The notes under the pieces are model-generated. The model worked only from the letters and a program-made list of their open reading frames with translations, had not been told where the DNA came from and ran no database searches. From assembly GCF_028623165.1 (NCBI RefSeq), contig NZ_CP117768.1, positions 5,584,001-5,648,000 of the forward strand: 64,000 nt of DNA, read 5' to 3'. Positions 9,590 through 18,082 of this stretch are shown here, one piece after another. The position numbers were made by a program, and so were the translations under genes. The DNA comes from Nostoc sp. UHCC 0926 (lineage in GTDB: Bacteria > Cyanobacteriota > Cyanobacteriia > Cyanobacteriales > Nostocaceae). Positions within the stretch are counted from its first letter, which is position 1. Every line of letters starts with the position of its first letter.

Positions 9590-10586
9590 GTCACTATAGA
9601 TAAAGCATATATGAAGCTAAAATTTTGCACATGGACTTAACATATATATCAATGTGACGTAAAATACAAATAAAATCTTCAGTTTTTTCTTGTAGCGAAC
9701 AGCCATTCAAGCCCTTTGGCTACAAGCCAAGACTTGCAGCAAGCAAATCCAATGTTAATTTTTTATGGTGATGCCACCGTGCCCAATCCCTCAATTTTTG
9801 ATAGTTCAAGATTAGAACGGTCCATAATGCAATGTTACAGGCACAAAAAAATTGGCTCTCTGTCAGGAGGAAAAAATGTCTATAGACTAGATATGGCAAG
9901 ACTTACAGAGATGAAGCCTTGTTGATATGATTTCCAGTTATTATAATTTTTTTCATTAATCTGTGAACAATTGTTTAGAGATGCCCATGAAACTGACCCA
10001 ATAACCACAATATTCAATATGTAAATTTTTGTAACAATAATCAAATTTTTGATGCATTTTATTATATGTTATGTTTGTAAGTTTTCTTAATCAGTAATTA
10101 TGCGTAAATAAAGAGAGAACTTCTAAGCAAGGCTAAATTAGTCTAGCTAAACATGCTACAGTAATTTAGGAAGGAATATCATTATTATTGTTTCATAGAA
10201 GTGCAACTCTGCAATGGAACTGTAATAATTCAGTTCAACTATTACGCACCTTAAAAATCCTAATATTTATACCTGACCTACTTGATTATTAAGGTTAGGA
10301 ATTTTATTCAACTATTAAGTTAACTCACCAACAAATTTTTGGCATCAAAGCTCAAAATTTCCAGACTAAACTGGATTTTACCCTACAACAAAAGCTAAAT
10401 ATCTGGGTAGTAACCGCACTCGAAACGACCCTAAAAAATGCTTTTGCTTAAGAACTTAAAGTTACTCCAAACAAAATGGTTAATAGTAGACTACAAAGCC
10501 CAAGTTTCTTTGAAAGAAAAATGTGAGATACCCTACTTGTCTTATTATAAATTTCCATCAAATAACTACATTAAGTGTTCCTAACT

Positions 10587-12029
10587 ATGAGTAATCAAAG
10601 CATTACAACAAATAAATTCAGTGAAGTGCCTTTGGATTTACGTGCATCTGCATTTGTCCGGGTACGCAAGGGTTCGTGGTGGTTGAGATTAACAACATTG
10701 TTTTTAGTAGACTATACTCTTTTATCTTTAGCTTGGGTTTTAGCTGGATATCAATCTTCTTATGGGCATTTTACTTGGTATATACCGAGTCATTATTTAC
10801 CGATTTTAATAACTATTGGGATTCAAATAGGATCACTAGCTGTCCAAGGTATTTATCGAGAAGGTCAAAAACGCTATGACTATTTCAATATCATCAAATC
10901 ACTAACTTTTGCTCATGGATTAATACTTCTTGTTTGTTCTTTGTATAAACCAGTTGTTGATATTACACGTCCAAGATTAATTTTATTATCTTGGGTGCTA
11001 AGTATATTATTTATTTGTACTGGTAGATATGCTGTAAATATTACTCTTGAATATCTGCGTAAGCAGAAAAAAATAGTTCGTTCTTCTGTATTCATTATTT
11101 GTGATCCTCAAGATCATGAACAGATTGCTAGTTTTATAAAAAAAGAAAAACATTACATCGTATCTGGAACCGCGAATGCTAATTCATTAGACAGATATCA
11201 ACGTCAGCAAACCTTGAATCAACTTAATCAATTAGCTGTAACAGAAGTTTTTATATCTTGGGATGCTCTAAAAAACAGAATGTTTTTATGCTGGTTATTT
11301 CAAGCATCTGGCATCCAAGTGCATATTTTGCCAATGGAATTAAAACCGATTTATAAAAATGTAGAATTTAATAGAATAGGAGGAATGCCTTGTCTCAGCT
11401 TGGATTGTCCAATAATTACAGGTAAAGATTTTTGGATAAAGCGCAGTTGTGATTTTTGCTTTGCGGCTTTATTTGTAATGTTATCATTCCCTATTTATAT
11501 AGCTATAGCTATAGCTATCAAACTGGACTCTCCCGGCACAATATTTTACAGGCAAACCCGTATAGGTTTACATGGGCAACAGTTTAAAGTATGGAAATTC
11601 AGAACTATGAGGTCTGATGCGGAAAAATTACAGAAAGAATTAGAAGCATTAAATGAAGCCAAAGATGGGATTATCTTTAAGATTAAAGACGATCCTCGCA
11701 TTACCCGTGTTGGAAAATTTCTTCGTCGTTACAGCTTAGACGAATTACCTCAACTTTTTAATGTTATCTTTGGAGAAATGAGTATAGTAGGACCTCGCCC
11801 TTTACCTACTAGAGATGTTGATAAGTTTTCTGAACATCATTTTATCCGACATGAAGTTTTACCTGGTATTACAGGTCTTTGGCAAGTCTCAGGTCGCTCG
11901 GATATTTTAGATTTTGAACAAGTGATTAATCTTGATCTTAGCTACATTGAAAATTGGTCGCTTGGGTTAGACTTTGAAATTCTGCTCAAAACAGTTATGG
12001 TAGTTTTGAAAAAAGAAGGTGCTTACTAA
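10587..12029 (+). CDS. Polyprenyl-phosphate glycosylphosphotransferase (initiating sugar transferase)
   Basis: Role: transfers the first sugar phosphate from a nucleotide sugar to undecaprenyl phosphate, starting repeat-unit assembly on the inner membrane. The N-terminal half has about four membrane helices (residues 25-130) and a nucleotide-binding-like middle. The C-terminal domain (from about residue 280) is the bacterial sugar transferase fold with a membrane helix followed by RQTRIG, VWKFRTMR, SLDELPQLFNV and VGPRP. I chose the ATG at 10587; a GTG four codons earlier is possible, and neither has a clear ribosome binding site. It heads a same-strand exopolysaccharide cluster. The family is WbaP/WcaJ-like; the sugar is not known. 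Confidence 0.9.
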   Translation: MSNQSITTNKFSEVPLDLRASAFVRVRKGSWWLRLTTLFLVDYTLLSLAWVLAGYQSSYGHFTWYIPSHYLPILITIGIQIGSLAVQGIYREGQKRYDYFNIIKSLTFAHGLILLVCSLYKPVVDITRPRLILLSWVLSILFICTGRYAVNITLEYLRKQKKIVRSSVFIICDPQDHEQIASFIKKEKHYIVSGTANANSLDRYQRQQTLNQLNQLAVTEVFISWDALKNRMFLCWLFQASGIQVHILPMELKPIYKNVEFNRIGGMPCLSLDCPIITGKDFWIKRSCDFCFAALFVMLSFPIYIAIAIAIKLDSPGTIFYRQTRIGLHGQQFKVWKFRTMRSDAEKLQKELEALNEAKDGIIFKIKDDPRITRVGKFLRRYSLDELPQLFNVIFGEMSIVGPRPLPTRDVDKFSEHHFIRHEVLPGITGLWQVSGRSDILDFEQVINLDLSYIENWSLGLDFEILLKTVMVVLKKEGAY

Positions 12030-12116
12030 GGAAAAACAAAGCCAGGTATGTATAGAACAGCTAGAAAAACTTCTAACTATATATATATTTGAACAAGTCA
12101 AGTTATGACATAATTG

Positions 12117-12446
12117 GGAAGCTTGGGAGGTGTTGTATTAGTTTCCCAATAGAAGTTAATTGGTGCAGCTTTAATGGTATTATTAATGACTATTCTTGGT
12201 TTTAGCCAGTTTATTTATTTCACCTATACTCGCCTATTTTCATTAAACTTATAGCGAATTATGATCTGACCCTTAATGATAAGCATTTTAATGCTACTTA
12301 TATTCGTCTTATTCCAAAAAATCAGTTTAAATTTTATCTTCACTCTAATTATTGCAATTTGTGCCTATTGTCTATTTTTGAGTTATCTAGGTATTCGTGC
12401 GTTTGGTGGTTTTCGTTTTGTGTGGATAAAACTTTTAAGAGTTTAG
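12117..12446 (+). pseudogene. Remnant of a multi-pass membrane protein, possibly a Wzx-like flippase
   Basis: One frame runs for 110 codons and is interrupted only by stops at 12150, 12252 and 12267 before its end at 12444. The peptides between the stops are strongly hydrophobic and protein-like, for example LIGAALMVLLMTILGF, SILMLLIFVLF and FTLIIAICAYCLFLSYLG, ending in VWIKLLRV. This is how the C-terminal end of a decayed transporter gene looks. It lies between the initiating transferase and the first glycosyltransferase, a usual place for a polysaccharide flippase, and the cluster has no intact flippase. The flippase assignment is an inference from context; the pseudogene call rests on the sequence. 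Confidence 0.5.
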
Positions 12447-12532
12447 TAAATTGTTTAATAAAAAATCCTGCTAGTAATGCATCTAAATTTGTTGATTAAA
12501 TAAATAATTTAAATGAGAATAGAATTCTAATT

Positions 12533-13630
12533 ATGATTAAGGTTGTTCTATTACATTTTGGCTTTGAAGACTACACCATCGAATTAGCAAACAGTTTGGT
12601 TAAATATGTTGATTTAACGCTAATTCATCCAGAAAAAATCTCAGATGTCTGTAGTAAGGTTCTTGATTCCAATATCCGCGTTGTTAGTTTTAAAAAACCA
12701 CGGATTCGCGACCCACGCAACCTATTGTCTATGGGCACTATGATGCATATCATCAAAAACATACAGCCAGATGTTTTACATGTGCAAGAAACTAACGATC
12801 CTTGGTACGATTGGACTTTGTTATTCAACAAAATGCCACCATTGGTGACAACCATCCACGATATATTCCGTCACCCAGGCGATAACAGCACTGCATTTGG
12901 TTCCGAGTATACCAGACGTATTGGCTTCTACCGTTCCCAACAATTGATTGTCCATACTAATCAACTAAAAAAGATTCTAATTGAGCAATTTCGTATACCT
13001 CAAGAGCGAGTCAATGTTTTACCTCATGGGGAACTTGGTAGTTTGTATCAGCGTCGAAGTAGTCAAAATATTCAAGCCCGTGAGCCATGTACCTTGCTAT
13101 TTTTTGGACGTATCTTGCCCTATAAAGGATTGAAATATTTGCTTGAAGCTATGCCCTTAATTGCTGAATGTATACCTGAAGTCAAGCTAATTATTGCTGG
13201 AAAAGGAGAAAACATAAGGCAATATTTTCCTAATGGTTATGATGAGAAACGCTACAAGATTATCAATGACTTTATCCCCCTTGAAGAAGTAGGTAATCTA
13301 TTTAAACGCAGCACGGCAACAGTTCTGCCATATATAGAAGCGTCTCAAAGTGGTGTGGCAGCTTTGTCTTATGGAATGGGAACGCTGGTTGTAGCTTCTG
13401 AGGTGGGGGGATTGAGTGAGATAGTTAAACATAAAAAAGATGGGTTATTAGTTCCACCTCGTGACGTTTCAGCTCTAGCTGATGCTATCATTTGTTTGCT
13501 AAAGAATCGTGACTTGCAACAAGGTATGCAAACAGCGGCACTAGCTCGCTCTCAGGAAGATTTAAATTGGTCAAATATTGCTAGTCAAACTGTGGAAGTT
13601 TATCAAAAAACTATAAAAATGAGACATTAA
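12533..13630 (+). CDS. Glycosyltransferase, GT-B fold (family 4-like)
   Basis: This 365-residue protein should add a sugar to the lipid-linked repeat unit in the cytoplasm. The C-terminal half has the GT4 pattern: LLFFGRILPYKGL (about 190), the AGKGE turn, and the EASQSGVAALSYGMGTLVVA stretch followed by GGLSEIV (about 270-300), which binds the nucleotide-sugar donor. No membrane helix or signal peptide is visible. It follows the decayed membrane gene and precedes the polymerase. Donor and acceptor cannot be read from the sequence. Confidence 0.88.
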   Translation: MIKVVLLHFGFEDYTIELANSLVKYVDLTLIHPEKISDVCSKVLDSNIRVVSFKKPRIRDPRNLLSMGTMMHIIKNIQPDVLHVQETNDPWYDWTLLFNKMPPLVTTIHDIFRHPGDNSTAFGSEYTRRIGFYRSQQLIVHTNQLKKILIEQFRIPQERVNVLPHGELGSLYQRRSSQNIQAREPCTLLFFGRILPYKGLKYLLEAMPLIAECIPEVKLIIAGKGENIRQYFPNGYDEKRYKIINDFIPLEEVGNLFKRSTATVLPYIEASQSGVAALSYGMGTLVVASEVGGLSEIVKHKKDGLLVPPRDVSALADAIICLLKNRDLQQGMQTAALARSQEDLNWSNIASQTVEVYQKTIKMRH

Positions 13631-13775
13631 TACAACTGTACTCATTATGGCATTTAACGAAAATAATAATTACAAATCTAATAAACAAAGTATTTCTCAA
13701 AATTAACTTAGACTACCAACCACGAATCCCTGACTTGCTTAACCTGTTTTCTATATGTATACATAATCATAAAAA

Positions 13776-15002
13776 ATGAGGAAATTTTTAATTTCTGCCG
13801 AACAAATACTTACAGTAACTTGCTTGATGATCTACTCAGGAACTCCGCTAATCCCTCTTCTGACGGATGGCTTTACCGTAAAAGACACTGATAGAACTAT
13901 ATTTCGATTCTTTTTTACTTTTACGTATATAGTTAGCCTTTCCTTAATTGCTTTACGCTGGAAGAAGGTTACTTACGTTTTTGGCAGAGATAAGTTTATT
14001 TGGGCATTGATTGGAGTTTGTGCACTTTCTAGTTTTTGGTCTTTAGATCCAGACACTACTGTACGTCGCGTTTTTGCTCTGGCAGCAACAACTATCTTTG
14101 GACTTTATTTAGCTTCACGCTACACCTTAAAGGAGCAACTGAAGTTATGTGCATACATGTTTGGCATCTCAGCAGTAATGTGCTTCTTATTTGTTATATT
14201 TCTACCACAATATGGTCTTGGAAACGATGTTGATGGAGCTGGTTGGCGAGGAATATTCCCAAGTAAGAATGTTCTTGGCGAGACATTTGTGTTGAGTGCA
14301 GCAATATTTTTCTTCAAAGCCATGACTAATCAAGAAAATCGCTGGGTTTCATGGCTTGGGTATGTTACTTCTGGAGTACTTATATTCTTCTCAAAATCAA
14401 CAACATCTATAGTTAATTTTATAATCATTACAGCAGCTGTTGTTATATATTATCGAATTTTACATTTAAAGTATAAAATAATGATACCTATTTTGACTTT
14501 CATATCAACCATTGCCATAGCTTTTTATACCTGGTTTATATCAGAAGCGGATACAATTTTAGGCTCAGTAGGTAAGGACACAACACTTACTGGACGTTCA
14601 GAAATATGGTCTGCTGTGTTGGAAATGATTGCGAAAAAACCGTTACTAGGATATGGCTATGGAGCATTCTGGATAGAGAATAATAGTGAGTCTACTATTG
14701 TTCAACAAACGATACAATGGAATGCTCCTAATGCTCACAATGGTTTTCTGGATCTCTGGTTAGAGTTGGGTCTACTAGGATTCTCGGTTTTTTTAATTGG
14801 GTTCGTTATTAATTTATTAAAAGCAATATATTTAATCCGGTGGAATCAAACATCTGAAAGTTTATGGCTGTTAGTCTATTTTACCGTTATTATTCTTTCA
14901 AATCTTGCTGAAACTACATTCTTAGAGCAAAATAGTCTGCAATGGATACTTTATGTATCAGCAATATTATCAAACAAACTTTCTACACGCGCAAATCTTT
15001 AA
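13776..15002 (+). CDS. O-antigen ligase/Wzy polymerase family membrane protein
   Basis: The 408 residues form about ten membrane helices. The conserved loop GWRGIFPSKNVLGE and the later NAHNGFLDLWLELGLLG are the marks of the Wzy_C/O-antigen ligase family. In a cluster with an initiating transferase, glycosyltransferases and a Wzc-like protein, the likely job is polymerising repeat units at the outer face of the inner membrane; ligation is the alternative. The gap before it (145 bp) shows no hairpin. Confidence 0.88.
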   Translation: MRKFLISAEQILTVTCLMIYSGTPLIPLLTDGFTVKDTDRTIFRFFFTFTYIVSLSLIALRWKKVTYVFGRDKFIWALIGVCALSSFWSLDPDTTVRRVFALAATTIFGLYLASRYTLKEQLKLCAYMFGISAVMCFLFVIFLPQYGLGNDVDGAGWRGIFPSKNVLGETFVLSAAIFFFKAMTNQENRWVSWLGYVTSGVLIFFSKSTTSIVNFIIITAAVVIYYRILHLKYKIMIPILTFISTIAIAFYTWFISEADTILGSVGKDTTLTGRSEIWSAVLEMIAKKPLLGYGYGAFWIENNSESTIVQQTIQWNAPNAHNGFLDLWLELGLLGFSVFLIGFVINLLKAIYLIRWNQTSESLWLLVYFTVIILSNLAETTFLEQNSLQWILYVSAILSNKLSTRANL

Positions 15003-15145
15003 AAATAGAATCAATAGACTTTCCCGGTTTTAGGAAAAGGCTTGGCAGCGCTTTGAATCTGGGAAAATCAATCAAACGATAACTTGTGATTCTTTCATTG
15101 ATACATTAATCAAAGATAGACCAAATTATTAAAAAATTACAGCTT

Positions 15146-16234
15146 ATGTGTCGAACTAATACTCTCAAGATTATCATGTTAGGTCCTAGTTTACTCCAGC
15201 AAGGTGGTATTTCTGGTTACGAGAAACTTTTTTTGGCGTATGCTCCTTCGGAAGTCCAAATATGTCATATTATTACTCATGAGGAAGGATCTATAGCACT
15301 CAAAGTCATGGTTTTTTTGAAAGCCATATGGAAATTTTTATGGATGTTAATAAAGGAAGAAGTTGATATTGTTCAAATTCAAATTTCACAGCGCGGCAGT
15401 GTTTTCCGACAATTAATTATGATACTTTTAGCTGGGGGATTTCACAAGCCGATAATTTTACATGCTCATGGTAGTCAATTTCATCTTTTCTACGCTGGAC
15501 TTGCAAAATGGATCCAGAAATTACTAAGTTGGGTATTTGGCAAGTGTCAACGCTTAATTGTATTATCTGAAAGCTGGAAAAGCTTCTACATAGAAAACCT
15601 TGGTCTGAAGCCTGAACAAGTTGTAGTTTTTTACAATCCAGTAAAAATTCCTGCTGAAGTTCCAGACCGTTCAGTTTCTAAAAAAGTGAACTTACTTTTT
15701 TTAGGACGAATCGGTCAACGGAAAGGAGCATTTGATTTGATCAAAGCTTTTTCCTTTTTGCCTACTGAATATAAAGCTAGATCAAGTATGATTATGGCAG
15801 GAGATGGAGATATAGAACAAGCACGTAATTTAGTTACGACTTTAAGTTTAGAAAATTATATACAATTGCCTGGCTGGATAGGGTCAGATGAACGTGATAT
15901 TCTTTTAACTAAAGCAGATGTTTTTGTGTTGCCCTCTTACAACGAAGGTCTTCCATTAGCAATGCTGGAAGCAATGGCTTGGGAGTTACCAGTCATAGTT
16001 ACACCAGTAGGGGGCATACCTGAAATAGTTACTCAATCTGAAAATGGATTAATTGTTAATTCAGGTAATGTTGAGCAGTTATCAGATGCTATGAAGTCTT
16101 TAATTGGAAATGAGGGTTTGAGGCTTTCTCTAGGTTCTAAAGCGAGAACAAGTGTTTTTGCTCTTGATATTAAAAATCACTGGGTTTCTTTTCTTGATTT
16201 ATATCGTTCACTATTAAATTCAAATGATCAATAA
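15146..16234 (+). CDS. Glycosyltransferase family 4 protein
   Basis: A 362-residue GT-B enzyme. The N-terminal part has the glycine-rich LQQGGISGYEKLF acceptor-side loop; the C-terminal part has LLFLGRIGQRKGAFDLI, MAGDGDIEQA, LPSYNEGLPLAMLEAMA (the EGLPLAMLEA donor-site signature) and TPVGGIPEIV. It probably adds one of the sugars of the exopolysaccharide repeat. It is soluble by sequence and lies on the same strand as its neighbours, 143 bp behind the polymerase. Confidence 0.9.
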   Translation: MCRTNTLKIIMLGPSLLQQGGISGYEKLFLAYAPSEVQICHIITHEEGSIALKVMVFLKAIWKFLWMLIKEEVDIVQIQISQRGSVFRQLIMILLAGGFHKPIILHAHGSQFHLFYAGLAKWIQKLLSWVFGKCQRLIVLSESWKSFYIENLGLKPEQVVVFYNPVKIPAEVPDRSVSKKVNLLFLGRIGQRKGAFDLIKAFSFLPTEYKARSSMIMAGDGDIEQARNLVTTLSLENYIQLPGWIGSDERDILLTKADVFVLPSYNEGLPLAMLEAMAWELPVIVTPVGGIPEIVTQSENGLIVNSGNVEQLSDAMKSLIGNEGLRLSLGSKARTSVFALDIKNHWVSFLDLYRSLLNSNDQ

Positions 16235-16398
16235 TGTGAGTGTAAACAGCTAGCAATTGCAAGACTGAAAGCTATGAGGATGCAGATATGCAGGTTATTG
16301 AGTCCAGTTTCGGCAGGTATGACTAAAATTTCCCCAAAAAAGGCAGATTTTAGAATTGACAAGTCAGTCTTTTACTAAACTCATTAAGAATTGAGATT

Positions 16399-17592
16399 AT
16401 GGCATTACCTAGAAAAGTACTAATTATCGTTGAAAATCTGCCAGTTCCCTTTGATCGGCGGGTATGGATGGAAGCAACTACTTTGCAAAAAGCTGGGTAT
16501 GAAGTTACTGTAATTTCACCCACAGGTAATGGTTTTGAAAAAGACTACGAGGTTATTGAGCAGATTCACGTCTACCGTCATCCTCTACCACCAGAAGAAA
16601 GTTCTGTCATTGGGTATCTTCGAGAGTATAGTTGGGCAATTAACTGGCAATTCCGTCTAGCTCAACGGGTATGGCAAGAGCGTGGTTTTGATGTCATCCA
16701 TATTTGTAATCCGCCGGATTTACTTTTTTTAGTAGCAGGATGGTTTAAATTATTTTATGGCACATGGGTTATCTTCGATCATCATGACCTCAGTCCGGAG
16801 ATGTATGAAGCTAAGTATCAACGGCGGGATATTTTTTATCATGGATTACGCTGGGCTGAACGCTTGACCTATGCCACAGCAGATATAGTAATTTCAACGA
16901 ACGAGTCGCACCGAGAGGTAGCTCTTACCCGAGGGCATAAGAAACCAGAGAAAATCTTTGTAGTTCGTAGTGCACCCGACCTTTCCCGTTTTTGCCGAAT
17001 GTCCCCAAATCTCAATTACCGTAGAGGTAAGAACTACTTGATAGGGTACATGGGTGTCATGGGTGAACCAGAGGGAATTGATTATCTCCTAAGAATGGTA
17101 TATTACATTGTCCGTAAAAAAAATCGCCAAGATATTCACTTTATGTTAATTGGTAGTGGACCAGCAGCCGAAAAACTTAAAGTCTTATCTAAAGAGCTAG
17201 AAGTGAGTGAGTTTGTAGAATTTACAGGGTTTAAGCAAGGGGAGGAACTTTTAGAGCGGCTTTCTAGTTGTGACGTGTGTGTAGAACCCTCTCCAACATC
17301 TGCTTATAACGAAAACTGTACTATGAATAAAATCCTCGAATACATGGCAATGGGAAAAGCAATTGTCCAGTTTGATTTGCGAGAGGGAAGACGTTCTGCA
17401 CAGGAAGCATCTCTTTATGCCAAGCCTAATAATGAGGTGGAATTTGCCGAGAAAATTCTAGAGCTTCTAGATTCTCCTGAACGTAGAGAAAAGATAGGAG
17501 CCGAGGGGCGACGCAGAATGGAGAAGATCCTTGAGTGGCAATATCAAGCTCCGAAACTGTTAGAGGCTTATGATAAAATTTGGCAAAGCTAA
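16399..17592 (+). CDS. Glycosyltransferase, GT-B fold (family 4-like)
   Basis: The 397-residue protein starts LIIVENLPVPFDRRVWMEAT, a beginning typical of a GT4 subgroup found in exopolysaccharide clusters. It contains DHHDLSPEMYEAKY, a long linker and the donor-side residues near VEPSPTSAYNENCTMNKILE (about 297-316), where the acidic position reads NKILEYMAMG. It has no signal peptide. It is the third glycosyltransferase of the cluster, so together with the initiating enzyme the repeat unit may hold at least four sugars, if each adds one. Confidence 0.88.
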   Translation: MALPRKVLIIVENLPVPFDRRVWMEATTLQKAGYEVTVISPTGNGFEKDYEVIEQIHVYRHPLPPEESSVIGYLREYSWAINWQFRLAQRVWQERGFDVIHICNPPDLLFLVAGWFKLFYGTWVIFDHHDLSPEMYEAKYQRRDIFYHGLRWAERLTYATADIVISTNESHREVALTRGHKKPEKIFVVRSAPDLSRFCRMSPNLNYRRGKNYLIGYMGVMGEPEGIDYLLRMVYYIVRKKNRQDIHFMLIGSGPAAEKLKVLSKELEVSEFVEFTGFKQGEELLERLSSCDVCVEPSPTSAYNENCTMNKILEYMAMGKAIVQFDLREGRRSAQEASLYAKPNNEVEFAEKILELLDSPERREKIGAEGRRRMEKILEWQYQAPKLLEAYDKIWQS

Positions 17593-18082
17593 TACTTACT
17601 TTAAATTAAGAAATCACTATCAAGTGAGGCTGAGTAATGGTAGATATTTATGGTCAAAAATTGCAAACTGACTAGACGGTGAGTTTTTTCCTGGGGTGAG
17701 TAACTTTGGACAGCATGGGTGATTTGACAAGGGGTAGAGCCATCTAATCTACGAGCAAAAAAATCAAGCCCTTGATAATCGAGAAATAAATTTTAATAAT
17801 AATGGCTAATGGCAAAAAAATTTTAAATGAATGTGGTGGCGCTAAAGGGTTGATTTATGGTGCGGCAGAGAGTTACGACACCTTTAACTCACCTCAAATC
17901 CAGAATTTCCCAAGTTTTTTGCTGATTAGCATGGTGTCAGAATGGGAACTAAATTTGTAACTTAGATAGTCTATACTATTGTCATATTGTCAAATCGCAT
18001 CAGTCTTGTCAATTGCAGTGGTTTGTGGATTGTCTAAGTAAATTTTTAGTTTCTTGTTTAAGATCTGTACTTTGGAAGATTT
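17593..18082. other. 490-bp gene-free leader before the Wzc-like gene
   Basis: No open frame with a plausible start is present. The length and the AT-rich character suggest that the Wzc-like gene has its own promoter here, but no clear -10/-35 pair can be named. I see no repeat shared with the other gaps. Confidence 0.45.

Larger units (their letters stand above)
8696..10586. other. 1.9-kb AT-rich gene-free region
   Basis: This gap separates the divergent NRPS gene and exopolysaccharide cluster. It is AT-rich with many stops in all frames. It holds the inverted-repeat element at 9049-9218, one further end-like stretch (TAATTGGTAT near 8922) and a perfect 9-bp stem hairpin at 9563-9589. Both flanking promoters must lie here, but I cannot place them. 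A 69-codon TTG-start frame at 9716-9925 has no ribosome binding site or recognisable product. Confidence 0.6.

Noticed and set aside
9716-9925. 69-codon open frame in the gap upstream of the exopolysaccharide cluster
   Set aside because: It starts with TTG, has no ribosome binding site, and the translated sequence shows no domain or typical codon use.
17593-18082. Possible riboswitch in the long leader of the Wzc-like gene
   Set aside because: I found no conserved core motif or a convincing set of stems, only AT-rich sequence.
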